This document shows positions 42,001-50,000 of a stretch of DNA of 64,000 nt, one piece after another. Made by a program: the position numbers and the translations under genes. Under the pieces are notes generated by a model. The model was not told the DNA's origin. It ran no database searches and was given only the letters and a program-made list of their open reading frames with translations. Within the stretch, counting starts at the first letter, position 1. The number at the start of each line of letters is the position of its first letter. The stretch spans positions 85,555 to 149,554 of the forward strand of contig JAYUED010000002.1 in assembly GCA_043739385.1 (NCBI GenBank), written 5' to 3'. The DNA comes from Defluviibacillus sp043739385 (GTDB lineage Bacteria > Pseudomonadota > Gammaproteobacteria > Burkholderiales > Burkholderiaceae_C).

Positions 42001-44909
42001 GGGCCTAAATCAATCAACCAGTCACTGGCGCGGATCACGTCGAGGTTGTGTTCAATGACGACGAGCGAATGACCCGCGTCCAGCAGTTTTCGCAAGGCGC
42101 GCATCAGCTTGGCAATGTCGTCGAAATGCAAGCCCGTGGTGGGTTCATCAAACAAGAACAGCGTGCCTTTGGTGGCTTTAGCCTGACGGCTGGCGGTCGC
42201 ATTTTTAGCAGCTTCGGCCAGGAAGCCTGCGAGCTTCAAGCGTTGAGATTCGCCGCCAGAGAGCGTTGGCACCGGCTGGCCGAGCTTCACGTACTCTAAA
42301 CCCACATCCACAATCGGCTGTAGCGCCCGTAGCACATCACGGTCAGCTGCAAATAACGCAGCAGCTTCACTGACGGTGAGGTTCAGAACGTCGGCCACGC
42401 TCAGCAGTCTGCCGCCACGCTCCACGGTGACTTCCAGAATCTCAGGCCGGTAGCGTTTACCGTCGCAATCTTGGCAGCGCAGGTAAACGTCGCTCAAAAA
42501 CTGCATTTCGACATGCTCAAAGCCTGAGCCACCACACAGCGCGCAACGGCCATCGCCGCTGTTAAAGCTGAATTTGCTGGCGGTGTAGCCGCGCTGGTTC
42601 GACAGTGGTGCGGTGGCAAAAATCTCACGAACCGCGTCCCATGCACCCACGTAGCTGGCAGGGTTTGAACGGGCGGTTTTGCCGATGGGCGACTGGTCAA
42701 CAAAGACCACATCGCTCAGGTGATCGGCCCCCATCAAGCGGTCATGCAGGCCGGGGGACTCGGTAGCGCGGCCAAAGTGGCGCATCAAGGCCGGAGCCAG
42801 CACGTCCTGAATCAGCGTGGATTTCCCCGAACCGCTGACGCCGGTAATGCATACCAGCCGCTGCAAGGGAATATCGACGCTGATGTTGTGCAGGTTATGT
42901 TCTCGCACGCCTTCCAGCACAAGGCGCGGCGTGTTGTCCGTCACCATGCGCTTGAAACCAAAGCCCACCTGCTTGCGGCCGCCCAAGTAAGCACCAGTAA
43001 GGGTATCGGCCTGGCGCAGGTCTTCGGTAGTGCCATCAAAGACAATTTGCCCGCCCTTCTCGCCCGGCCCGGGCCCCATGTCGATCATGCGATCGGCGGC
43101 GAACATCACTGCGGGGTCATGCTCCACCACCACCAGCGTGTTGCCTGCATCGCGCAGGCGCTGCATCGCCACGATGATGCGGCCCATGTCGCGCGGGTGC
43201 AGGCCAATGCTGGGTTCGTCCAGCACAAACAGGGTGTTGACCAGCGACGTGCCCAGCGCGGTTGTGAGGTTGATACGCTGCACCTCGCCACCGCTTAGCG
43301 TACGGCTTTGGCGGTCCAACGTCAGATAGCCAATACCTACGTCGGCCAAGTAGCGCAGCCGGGTTCGAATTTCATCGAAAAGCAGTGCTAGCGCACGTGC
43401 ATCATGGTCTGTCGCTTCAAAATGTATAGCATCAAAGAAGCGCCGAAGGCGGTCTATCGGTAACAGCATCAAATCGTGCAGACACAGGCCGGGCAAGGCT
43501 TCGAGCTGGGCGCGGGACCACAGGGCACCAACGGGTGAGAACCGTTTGGCTGGCGGCAGCACGGAATCGGCGTCTTCTTTCGTACCGATACGCCACAGCA
43601 AACTCTCAGTTTTCAGGCGCGCGCCGCCACACGTTGGGCAAGGCGTGTAGCTACGGTATTTGGAAAGCAGCACCCGGATGTGCATCTTGTACGCCTTGGT
43701 CTCTAGGTACTCAAAGAAGCGTTTGATACCGAACCAGTGCTGGTTCCATTTACCGTTCCAGTTCGGTGAACCGTTGATGACCCAGTGCTTTTGCTCTGCT
43801 GTGAGCTTGCTCCATGGGGTGTCGCGGGGGATGCCTGCCGCCTCGGCGTGGCGCATCAAATCATCCTGGCATTCTTTCCAGGCGGGAGTCTGAATAGTTT
43901 TAATTGCCCCAGCACGCAGTGTGAGCTTGTCGTTGGGTATAACGAGGCCGTAATCCACCCCAATGACACGGCCAAAGCCCCTACAGCTTTCGCAAGCGCC
44001 GACAGCCGAATTGAACGAGAAAGCCGACGGAATCGGGTCGGTGTAACGCAAATCGCTTTCGGGGCAATGCAGGCCGGTAGAGAACTTCCAGATCTCTGGC
44101 TCAGTGGATTCGTTCAAACAGTAGACGTTGAGGCGACCTGCGCCACGCTTAAGAGCCACTTCAATGGCTTCAACGACGCGGACTTTTTCAGTGTTAACCA
44201 AACGGAAGCGGTCGGCCACCACGTCCAGCACCTTGCGCGTTGCGACGCCCTCAGAAACTGTTTTTTTCGATGCTGTTTTTTCTGTCGCTACTTTCGTTGA
44301 CTTAGCGATCTTCGCTAAGTTGGCTGATTCAGCAAGGGGGATAGCCATTTCTCGCTCTGCTTGCACCTTGGTGAAACCACTGGCCGACAGCCACTGCGCC
44401 ACCTCATCCGCTGTAGTGTTAGCGGGCAACTCCACCGGAAACGTCAGCACCAGACGCGGATCGCCCAGCGCTACGGCTCTGGCCTGTAGCTGCGCAAAGA
44501 TGGTGTCAGGGGAATCGAGACGCACCGCAAGCGCGGAGTATTTGTCGAACAGTTGGCCTGCGCGAGCGAAGAGCAACTTCAGATGGTCGTTAAGCTCGGT
44601 CATCGTACCGACAGTAGAACGCGAGCTGCGCACCGGGTTGGTCTGGTCGATGGCAATGGCGGGCGGAACACCATCAACACGGTCAACGGCAGGCTTGTCC
44701 ATGCGATCGAGGAACTGGCGGGCATACGCAGAAAAAGTTTCCACGTAGCGGCGCTGGCCTTCGGCGAACAGCGTGTCAAACACCAGGCTGGATTTACCCG
44801 ATCCACTGGGGCCAGTAACCACCGTCAGCTCCCCGGTGCGAATATCCAAATCCAAGTTTTTAAGGTTATGCTGACGTGCGCCGCGTATGCGGATGAGACC
44901 CTGGGGCAT
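39030..44909 (-). CDS. Double-length UvrA-like ABC ATPase (two fused UvrA units)
   Basis: About 1959 residues, twice the usual UvrA length. Four Walker A loops are seen (GPSGSGKSS near 35, and GVSGSGKST in each later unit), and four signatures (LSGGEVQRI, LSGGESQRL, LSGGEAQRIRL, LSGGEAQRIKL). Zinc hairpins CALCGGSGFEHVEMQF and CPGCEGQGVRTIEMSF end each unit, so both copies are complete. A Lys/Thr-rich insert lies near residue 200-230. UvrA normally works as a dimer in nucleotide excision repair; here both protomers are one chain. No UvrB lies nearby. Such fused UvrA proteins occur in several proteobacteria beside a normal UvrA, with unclear role. The ATG at 44909 is used. Confidence 0.87.
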   Translation of the reverse strand: MPQGLIRIRGARQHNLKNLDLDIRTGELTVVTGPSGSGKSSLVFDTLFAEGQRRYVETFSAYARQFLDRMDKPAVDRVDGVPPAIAIDQTNPVRSSRSTVGTMTELNDHLKLLFARAGQLFDKYSALAVRLDSPDTIFAQLQARAVALGDPRLVLTFPVELPANTTADEVAQWLSASGFTKVQAEREMAIPLAESANLAKIAKSTKVATEKTASKKTVSEGVATRKVLDVVADRFRLVNTEKVRVVEAIEVALKRGAGRLNVYCLNESTEPEIWKFSTGLHCPESDLRYTDPIPSAFSFNSAVGACESCRGFGRVIGVDYGLVIPNDKLTLRAGAIKTIQTPAWKECQDDLMRHAEAAGIPRDTPWSKLTAEQKHWVINGSPNWNGKWNQHWFGIKRFFEYLETKAYKMHIRVLLSKYRSYTPCPTCGGARLKTESLLWRIGTKEDADSVLPPAKRFSPVGALWSRAQLEALPGLCLHDLMLLPIDRLRRFFDAIHFEATDHDARALALLFDEIRTRLRYLADVGIGYLTLDRQSRTLSGGEVQRINLTTALGTSLVNTLFVLDEPSIGLHPRDMGRIIVAMQRLRDAGNTLVVVEHDPAVMFAADRMIDMGPGPGEKGGQIVFDGTTEDLRQADTLTGAYLGGRKQVGFGFKRMVTDNTPRLVLEGVREHNLHNISVDIPLQRLVCITGVSGSGKSTLIQDVLAPALMRHFGRATESPGLHDRLMGADHLSDVVFVDQSPIGKTARSNPASYVGAWDAVREIFATAPLSNQRGYTASKFSFNSGDGRCALCGGSGFEHVEMQFLSDVYLRCQDCDGKRYRPEILEVTVERGGRLLSVADVLNLTVSEAAALFAADRDVLRALQPIVDVGLEYVKLGQPVPTLSGGESQRLKLAGFLAEAAKNATASRQAKATKGTLFLFDEPTTGLHFDDIAKLMRALRKLLDAGHSLVVIEHNLDVIRASDWLIDLGPEGGEAGGLIVAEGTPEDLRLHPSSHTGKALREYEGALSVGSHEVQDKGRALAASVVKPPLLDAIQIINAKEHNLKSLSVNIPHGKFSVVTGVSGSGKSTLAFDILFNEGQRRYLESLNAYARSIVQPAGRPEVDAVYGIPPTVAIEQRLSRGGRKSTVGTTTEVWHFLRLLYVKLGVQHCIHDGTAVQPQTPDSIAAQLLKTFRGQHIGLLAPLVMNRKGVYTELADWARPRGYTHLRVDGNFLPTTGFPRIDRFKEHTIELPVMSLDVMPENEALLRQSLAIALEHGKGVVHILSDLGGLRAAMESNAPTATIGKLTAFSSKRACPVCATSYAELDPRLFSYNSKHGWCPDCVGTGVGLTKEQRKALDDSIRDDDNKGREQTFAEAEVEDLSDKPCTTCHGSRLNLTARAVQFGATESVANNQVSISYLAGLSVTELRQWMEAVVLTGRDADIARDLIPEIKGRLSFLEEVGLGYLTLDRGAPTLSGGEAQRIRLAAQLGSNLQGVCYVLDEPTIGLHARDNHILLNALHKLGEKGNTLVVVEHDEDTIRRADHIIDIGPSAGKRGGRLVAEGSVADVSAATDSITGRYLLHAMKHPLMPRRKVDGLKKQSKTEHLKTEQSTAATATTATAPDTLSWITVKGASLHNLQNVTLQVPLQRLVAITGVSGSGKSTLARDVLLANVHAAVAQRSTKAGRDAMAAGQFPTWTGCEAVQGYESVDRVLEVDQTPIGKTPRSCPATYIGFWDTIRKLFAETLEAKARGYAAGRFSFNTGEGRCPGCEGQGVRTIEMSFLPDVKVPCETCHGARFNPETLAVTWRGKSIGDVLQMEVDESVEFFAAMPNISHPLQLLKDVGLGYLTLGQPSPTLSGGEAQRIKLVTELSKVRDDITRRGQKAPHTLYVLDEPTVGLHMADVEKLIQVLHRLVGGGHSVIVIEHDLDVIAEADWVIDLGPEGGNGGGRVVAAATPEEVVRLGTHTGKALAGVLARV

Positions 44910-45013
44910 GGGGAGGCTTTCCTGAAAGAGACCCAAGCATTCTAGGGAGATGTGCAAGGTTGTGCAGCACACAGCAGAGTGCATTTGCCGCCAAAGTTTG
45001 GAGACCGTCCGTG

Positions 45014-46123
45014 ATGAAGCTAAATCGTTTAGGAATCTTGAGTCTTGGGCTAGCCTGGGTCACTTTTTCGTCTGCTCAATTGCTGATTGGCCAGACGGCG
45101 GGCTTCAGTGGAGTGGTCAGTGGGGGCGTCCTGGAAACAACCGAAGGGGCCAAGCTGTACCTCGATGCGGTGAACAACCAAGGCGGTATTGGCGGACAAA
45201 AGATTGAATTACTCTCGCTAGACGATAAGTTTGATCCTAAGTTGGCGGCCGAAAACGCCCGAGTGCTGATTGAAGACCGCGGGGTGCTGGCAATGTTTCT
45301 CAACCGAGGTACGCCGCATACGCAGGCCATTATTCCTTTACTGGACAAATATGGGGTAGCTTTGATTGCGCCGTCCTCGGGGGCCATGGTGTTGCATAAA
45401 CCCGTGCAGAAATACATCTTCAATGTGCGGACCACCTACCAGCGTGAGGCCGAAAAAGCCGTTGCCCACTTAAGCACCCTCGGAACCACCCGCATTGCGG
45501 TAATTCAGGTAGACGACAGCTTTGGGGCAGACGCGCTGATAGGGGCCAAAAAAGGCTTCTTGGCAGCCAAAATTACACCGGTCGCGGTAGAAAAATTTGA
45601 CCGCGCCAAGCCTGATTTCACGGCATTGATACCCGCTATTGCACGCGCAAATCCTCAAGCGGTCATGGTGTTCGGCTCAGGATCAGCCGTTGTAGACGCC
45701 ATCAGCGCCTTGCGTGCCGCAGGCTCGAATGCCCAGGTGGTGACCTTGTCCAACAATGCGTCTGGCGGCTTCGTCAAATCGCTGGGCAAATACGCCAGAG
45801 GTGTCGTGATTACCCAGGTCTTCCCCAACGAACGCGCTATCACCTATGCGCTGGTACGTGAAGCCCAATCTCTGGCACGTGCAAAAGGCCATCAAGAAGT
45901 CAGCCCCGCCATGCTCGAAGGCTTTGCCGCCGCCAAGGTGCTGGTTGAAGCGTTGCGACGGTCTGGCAACAAACCCAGCCGCGACCGTATCGTGACCGCA
46001 CTGGAAAGTATGAAAAAATTTGACTTGGGTGGGTTGGAGATCAGCTACAGCCCGACAGACCATACCGGATTGGATTTTGCAGATCTGTCCATCGTGGGTG
46101 CCGATGGGCGTTTTCAGCGATAA
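45014..46123 (+). CDS. Periplasmic Leu/Ile/Val-type substrate-binding protein
   Basis: About 369 residues with a signal peptide (LGILSLGLAWVTFSSAQ) and a type I periplasmic binding fold: GVLETTEGAKLYLDAVNNQGGIGG, KIELLSLDDKFDPKLAAENARVL, and YQREAEKAVAHLSTLG. It matches the Peripla_BP_6 family of branched-chain amino acid ABC transporters. No permease or ATPase gene lies beside it, so it is an orphan binding protein that could also serve a sensor. The ATG at 45014 is 104 bases from the divergent UvrA-like gene start. The stop codon begins a 7-bp tandem repeat. Confidence 0.82.
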   Translation: MKLNRLGILSLGLAWVTFSSAQLLIGQTAGFSGVVSGGVLETTEGAKLYLDAVNNQGGIGGQKIELLSLDDKFDPKLAAENARVLIEDRGVLAMFLNRGTPHTQAIIPLLDKYGVALIAPSSGAMVLHKPVQKYIFNVRTTYQREAEKAVAHLSTLGTTRIAVIQVDDSFGADALIGAKKGFLAAKITPVAVEKFDRAKPDFTALIPAIARANPQAVMVFGSGSAVVDAISALRAAGSNAQVVTLSNNASGGFVKSLGKYARGVVITQVFPNERAITYALVREAQSLARAKGHQEVSPAMLEGFAAAKVLVEALRRSGNKPSRDRIVTALESMKKFDLGGLEISYSPTDHTGLDFADLSIVGADGRFQR

Positions 46124-46160
46124 GCGATAAGCGATAAGCAATAAGCAATAAGCAATAAGC
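46117..46160. repeat. 7-bp tandem repeat starting in the stop codon
   Basis: Three copies of GCGATAA are followed by three copies of GCAATAA and a final GC. The first TAA is the stop codon of the binding-protein gene, and further TAA triplets follow every 7 bases, so stops occur in all three frames. The A/G change divides two homogenised blocks, suggesting slippage. Confidence 0.9.
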
Positions 46161-46200
46161 GTTGTACGTTAAACACTGAGCACTGAATTTAGCCAATAAA

Positions 46201-46239
46201 AAAGCCATGCCGACCTCATCACGAGGTGGGCATGGCTTT
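46201..46239 (-). terminator. Intrinsic terminator of the molybdenum hydroxylase operon
   Basis: AAAGCCATGCC (46201-46211) pairs with GGCATGGCTTT (46229-46239), with an inner CCTC/GAGG stem. On the minus strand the hairpin is followed by a T-run, so it ends transcripts from the 46261 gene. It may also slow plus-strand transcripts. Confidence 0.8.
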
Positions 46240-46260
46240 CAAGCTTTGGCGCTGGGTGCT

Positions 46261-48405
46261 TTACGCTTGCTTGATCGCGTCAGCACTCAGAGGCAGTTTG
46301 CGCACGCGCTTGCCAGTCAACGTAGCAATTGCATTTGCCACCGCAGGCGCTACCAACGCAGTCGCGGGCTCACCAATACCACCGGGCTTCTCGGTGCTCT
46401 TGACCAGCACGATATCGATCACCGGCGCTTCACTCATGCGCACCACGGGGAAGTTGTGGTAATTCGTCTGCTGCACACGGCCTTTCTCAAGGGTGATTTC
46501 TTGCATCGTGGATGCACTCAGACCGAAGACAACAGCTGACTGAATTTGAGCTTCCACGGTGTCGGGGTTAATCATATGACCCAGATCGGCAGCAACGGTC
46601 ACTTTATGCACCTTGACAGCACCATTAACCATACTGATTTCGGCAACTTGGGCCATGTACGTGTCGTAGCCCTCCATGAGCGCAATGCCGCGTGCGCGGC
46701 CTGCGGGCAACGGCGAGCCCCAACCGGATTTCTCGGCGGCGAGTTTCAGCACGTTGGCAAAGCGAGGCTTGTTTGCCAGCAAAGCCATACGGTACTGGTA
46801 CGGGTCTTTGCCCGCAGCAGTGGCCAACTCGTCCATGAAGCTCTCAACGGCGAACGCATTCATGTTGTGGCTCACACCGCGCCAGTAGCCTACGCGCATC
46901 CCGGAGTCGTGGATCACCAAATCATGCTGGGTGTTAGCAATCTCATATCCACCCACCGCGGCCTCGGCCATGAACGGGTCTAACGTATCTTTAGGCAAGC
47001 CAAAGGCGCGCTGTGTGACAGATTGCGAAGTGACTTTGTGGTGAAAAGCGACAGGGGTACCTGCTGCGTCCAAGCCGGCCGTCAGTTGATTGAAGCCCAA
47101 CGGACGGTAGAAGTCATGCGTCATGTCGTCTTCACGGCTCCACAGCATCTTGACGGGTTTACCCACGGCTTTGGAGATTTGCGCCGCTTGGGCGATAAAG
47201 TCCACCTCCAGGCGACGGCCAAAGCCGCCACCAAGGAAGGTGGTCTGCACGTCCACATCTTCAGGCTTGATACCCAGTGCAGCAGCCACCACGCCTTGCG
47301 CACCCTGCTGGAACTGGGTGGAGCCGATCACCACGCACTTGCCGTCTTTGAAACTGGCGGTGAAGTTGATAGGCTCCATGGCAGCATGTGCCTGCATCGG
47401 GCTGATGTACTCAGCCTTGACGGTTTTAGCCGCTCCCTTCATGGCCTCAGCCAAATTACCAACAGGCTTAGTGATGGGGAGGACTTTGCCCGTTTCTGCC
47501 GCAGCGCGAGTAGTGGCGAGCACCACGTTCTGGTCGAGCGAGGCACCAGCACCTTCGTCCCACACCACGACGAGATTCTTACGTGCTTTTTGCGCCTGCC
47601 AGTAGCTGGAAGCAACCACAGCCACGCCATCAGGGATTTGCACCACTTCGATCACGCCGGGCATGCCCTTGACTTTAGAGGCGTCAAAACTAACCACCTT
47701 GCCACCGATAACCGGACATTGCTCCAGACTAGCGTAGACCATGCCAGGAAGCTTCACATCGATACCATATTGGGCAGTGCCATTTACTTTGAGCGCTGTA
47801 TCGAGGCGCTTGGTACGCTTGCCGATGATGGTGAAATCTTTCGGGTCTTTGAGTGCGACTTTTTCAGGCACAGGCAATTTGGACGCGGCTTCAGCCAAGC
47901 TACCGTAGCTGGCTTTTTTACCGCCAGCACCGACGACCATACCGTTTTCAGCACGCAGGGTGGTGCGGTCTACGCTCCACTTTTCAGCGGCTGCAGAGAT
48001 TAGCATTTCGCGTACTTGCGCTCCAGCGGTTCGCAGCTTTTCCCAGCCGTCGCGCACCGATGTGGAACCCCCTGTGATTTGCGCACCCAGCAGAGCGTTG
48101 GTGTACGCTGCATTGGGCGGTGCGTTCACTACTTTGACTTGGCTTAAAGCGACGTTCAGCTCTTCAGCGATCAGCATAGGCATCGACGTAAACACGCCCT
48201 GACCCATCTCGGAACGCGCCGAAATCAAGGTGATGGTGTTGTCGTCAGCAATGTGGACCCACGCATTGGGTGTGTACATCGTGCCAGCGGCTTGAAGACC
48301 TGCGGGGACGGCGACACCAAGCAACAGACCACTGGCAGCAGCCGAGGTCATCAGAAAGTTGCGGCGAGAGGTAGAAGTGATGGTAGAGGTGTTGAAGGTG
48401 GTCAT
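46261..48405 (-). CDS. Molybdopterin-binding subunit of an IorB-type hydroxylase/aldehyde dehydrogenase
   Basis: About 714 residues of the xanthine oxidase family, like isoquinoline 1-oxidoreductase beta chain. It begins with a twin-arginine signal (TSRRNFLMTSAAASGLLLG), so the folded enzyme is exported with its small partner. Molybdopterin-contact segments include SARSEMGQGVFTSMP, GGGFGRRLEVDFIAQ, YWRGVSHNMNAFAVE and a C-terminal GGIGEPAT with the catalytic Glu region. The ATG at 48405 follows a GGAG site and lies 11 bases after the iron-sulfur subunit gene. The substrate is probably an aldehyde or N-heterocycle; no cytochrome or assembly gene is next to it. Confidence 0.83.
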   Translation of the reverse strand: MTTFNTSTITSTSRRNFLMTSAAASGLLLGVAVPAGLQAAGTMYTPNAWVHIADDNTITLISARSEMGQGVFTSMPMLIAEELNVALSQVKVVNAPPNAAYTNALLGAQITGGSTSVRDGWEKLRTAGAQVREMLISAAAEKWSVDRTTLRAENGMVVGAGGKKASYGSLAEAASKLPVPEKVALKDPKDFTIIGKRTKRLDTALKVNGTAQYGIDVKLPGMVYASLEQCPVIGGKVVSFDASKVKGMPGVIEVVQIPDGVAVVASSYWQAQKARKNLVVVWDEGAGASLDQNVVLATTRAAAETGKVLPITKPVGNLAEAMKGAAKTVKAEYISPMQAHAAMEPINFTASFKDGKCVVIGSTQFQQGAQGVVAAALGIKPEDVDVQTTFLGGGFGRRLEVDFIAQAAQISKAVGKPVKMLWSREDDMTHDFYRPLGFNQLTAGLDAAGTPVAFHHKVTSQSVTQRAFGLPKDTLDPFMAEAAVGGYEIANTQHDLVIHDSGMRVGYWRGVSHNMNAFAVESFMDELATAAGKDPYQYRMALLANKPRFANVLKLAAEKSGWGSPLPAGRARGIALMEGYDTYMAQVAEISMVNGAVKVHKVTVAADLGHMINPDTVEAQIQSAVVFGLSASTMQEITLEKGRVQQTNYHNFPVVRMSEAPVIDIVLVKSTEKPGGIGEPATALVAPAVANAIATLTGKRVRKLPLSADAIKQA

Positions 48406-48416
48406 GAAGGTTCTCC

Positions 48417-48881
48417 TCAAGCAGCGCGCATGGTGGAAGCCGCGTCTTTGATGGCGGCCTTGATGCGGGGGTATGTGCCACAGCGGCAGATGTTTCCGCT
48501 CATCGCAGCGTCAATGTCAGCGTCTGAGGGGTTTTTGTTGGTTTGCAGCAAAGCAGCTGCACTCATCAGCTGACCTGACTGGCAGTAACCGCACTGGGGC
48601 ACATCGTGCTTGATCCATGCCACTTGCAGGGGGTGAGTGTTGTTACGCGACAAGCTTTCTATTGTTGCGACTTTTTGGCCTGCGACCGCCGACAGCGGGG
48701 TTTGGCATGAGCGCACCGGTTTGCCGTTGACGTGAACGGTACAAGCACCACACAGAGCCATACCGCAACCGAATTTGGTGCCGGTCATGTTCAGTTCGTC
48801 ACGGATCACCCACAACAGCGGGGTATCGGGTTCCGCGTTAGCGGTGACGGCTTTACCGTTGACTTGAAATTTGACGCTCAT
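48417..48881 (-). CDS. 2Fe-2S subunit of the IorA-type hydroxylase
   Basis: About 154 residues with two [2Fe-2S] sites: plant-type CGMALCGACTVHVNG with a further Cys in SCQTPL, and QCGYCQSGQLM with ICRCGTYPR in the helical domain. It passes electrons from the molybdenum subunit encoded 11 bases downstream. The ATG at 48881 follows an AGGAG site. The 177 bases before it hold the likely promoter. Confidence 0.87.
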   Translation of the reverse strand: MSVKFQVNGKAVTANAEPDTPLLWVIRDELNMTGTKFGCGMALCGACTVHVNGKPVRSCQTPLSAVAGQKVATIESLSRNNTHPLQVAWIKHDVPQCGYCQSGQLMSAAALLQTNKNPSDADIDAAMSGNICRCGTYPRIKAAIKDAASTMRAA

Positions 48882-49058
48882 CGTGGATGCTCCTGGTTTT
48901 AACAAGGCGTGAATGCCCGGTCTTGGATTAGACCGTGTAGCCTAAATCAGTAGACAAGCAAAATGATGCGGGTTAATCCCAGCACCCATAAATTCTCGCA
49001 AATTGAAACACTATGGAAGTACATCTTGCCCCGAAAGAGCCGGTACGACGTGCCAACT

Positions 49059-49604
49059 TCACTCGGTCAAAGCGGCGTCAAGCAGGCGACATTTTTCAAC
49101 GCCCAGCGCTTCTCGAATTTTGGGTGCCAAGGCCAGGAGTTGTTCGTAGCCCCCGGCAGCTTCGACAGCCATGTGCAACCGGAAACCACGAAAACCAAGA
49201 CCGGCAGTAAGTTGGGCCGCTATAGGGTAGGCGCGCTGGTAGCGCTGTTGGGATGCACTGAAAGTGCTGGGAGGGACAAGCCCTGAGGGAAGAGAAGCAA
49301 TTGGCTGCGGCTGGGACGACGAAGGATGCGTTTGCAAGCCTGCTGTCGTATTCATGACGCTGCCCAGTGATGCCTGTGAAGACGTCTCAAGGGAGGGAAT
49401 GACCTCCAAATAACCCTGCAACAACAAGGTACGGATATCATCGTGCTGCACGCCTAAACCGACCGTCGCTGCCAGCACCTGTGTCACAGTGCGCGTACCG
49501 TCAAACAAAATGAACGCAGAACGCTGACGCAGGGTAATGCCAGCTACGCGGTCTTTGAACGCATGGCGGCCTTGTTCTGTTTTTAAATAAACGGTTTCAA
49601 ACAT
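49059..49604 (-). CDS. Hypothetical protein, unrecognised
   Basis: About 181 residues from the ATG at 49604 (MFETVYLKTEQG). The N-terminal 75 residues look like a small folded domain (RVAGITLRQRSAFILFDGTRTV, DIRTLLLQGYLEVIPS). A Ser/Gln/Pro linker follows (about 80-120), then a C-terminal helical region (AYPIAAQLTAGLGFRGFRLHM, LAPKIREALG). No enzymatic motif or signal peptide is visible. The winged-helix-like start and linker suggest a regulatory or phosphotransfer-related protein, but the function is unknown. Confidence 0.6.
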   Translation of the reverse strand: MFETVYLKTEQGRHAFKDRVAGITLRQRSAFILFDGTRTVTQVLAATVGLGVQHDDIRTLLLQGYLEVIPSLETSSQASLGSVMNTTAGLQTHPSSSQPQPIASLPSGLVPPSTFSASQQRYQRAYPIAAQLTAGLGFRGFRLHMAVEAAGGYEQLLALAPKIREALGVEKCRLLDAALTE

Positions 49605-49707
49605 TTTCAGGTTGCGATAGTACCTTCGTAAGCCAAGGCTTGCTGCACTGAACCCTAATGACCACACCGCACCATCATGATGGCGTGCCTACAGCCGCGT
49701 CGGCCTT

Positions 49708-49866
49708 CTATTTGGCGGTGCTGCTGGCAGCCGCTGGCGCAGCGGCTTCATGCGGCGCCTCAGAACCGTGCTTTTCACCACTCATATCAATATCCCCGCC
49801 ACTGCGCATCAGCACAAACATAGCGATACCCGCAAAGACAATAAAACCAACCACGAGCTTCCACAT
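49708..49866 (-). CDS. Small membrane-anchored protein, 52 residues
   Basis: A short frame with a strong GAGGAG site 6-11 bases before its ATG at 49866. It encodes MWKLVVGFIVFAGIAMFVLM, a single transmembrane segment, then an Asp/Glu/His-containing stretch (GGDIDMSGEKHGSE) and an Ala/Pro-rich tail. The ribosome site, membrane segment and position between genes of the same strand support a real gene. Its function is unknown; it could be a membrane microprotein. Confidence 0.65.
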   Translation of the reverse strand: MWKLVVGFIVFAGIAMFVLMRSGGDIDMSGEKHGSEAPHEAAAPAAASSTAK

Positions 49867-49907
49867 AACGATCTCCTCATTTCAAGTCGTTTAAGACACT
49901 AGATTTC

Positions 49908-49945
49908 AAAAAAAAGCCCCCGCCATGGTTTACCGGCAAGGGCTT
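49908..49945 (-). terminator. Intrinsic terminator of the MHS transporter gene
   Basis: Read on the minus strand, AAGCCC (49945-49940) pairs with GGGCTT (49919-49914), with an inner GCC/GGC stem, and a T-run of eight follows. It lies 56 bases after the transporter stop and before the small membrane gene. Confidence 0.8.
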
Positions 49946-50000
49946 CAGCAGTCAAGTTCCGCGCTGCCTCAACCCAAAGGGTGTGGCAGTGCAGACATAC

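Noticed and set aside
39453..44945. Several open frames on the plus strand opposite the UvrA-like gene
   Set aside because: All lie within one continuous, motif-rich minus-strand gene and show no domain features.
46261..48405. Assigning the molybdenum hydroxylase to the sulfonate pathway as sulfolactaldehyde oxidase
   Set aside because: It lies 14 kb away from the cluster, has its own terminator and no shared operator; the twin-arginine signal puts it in the periplasm, while the aldolase product forms in the cytoplasm.
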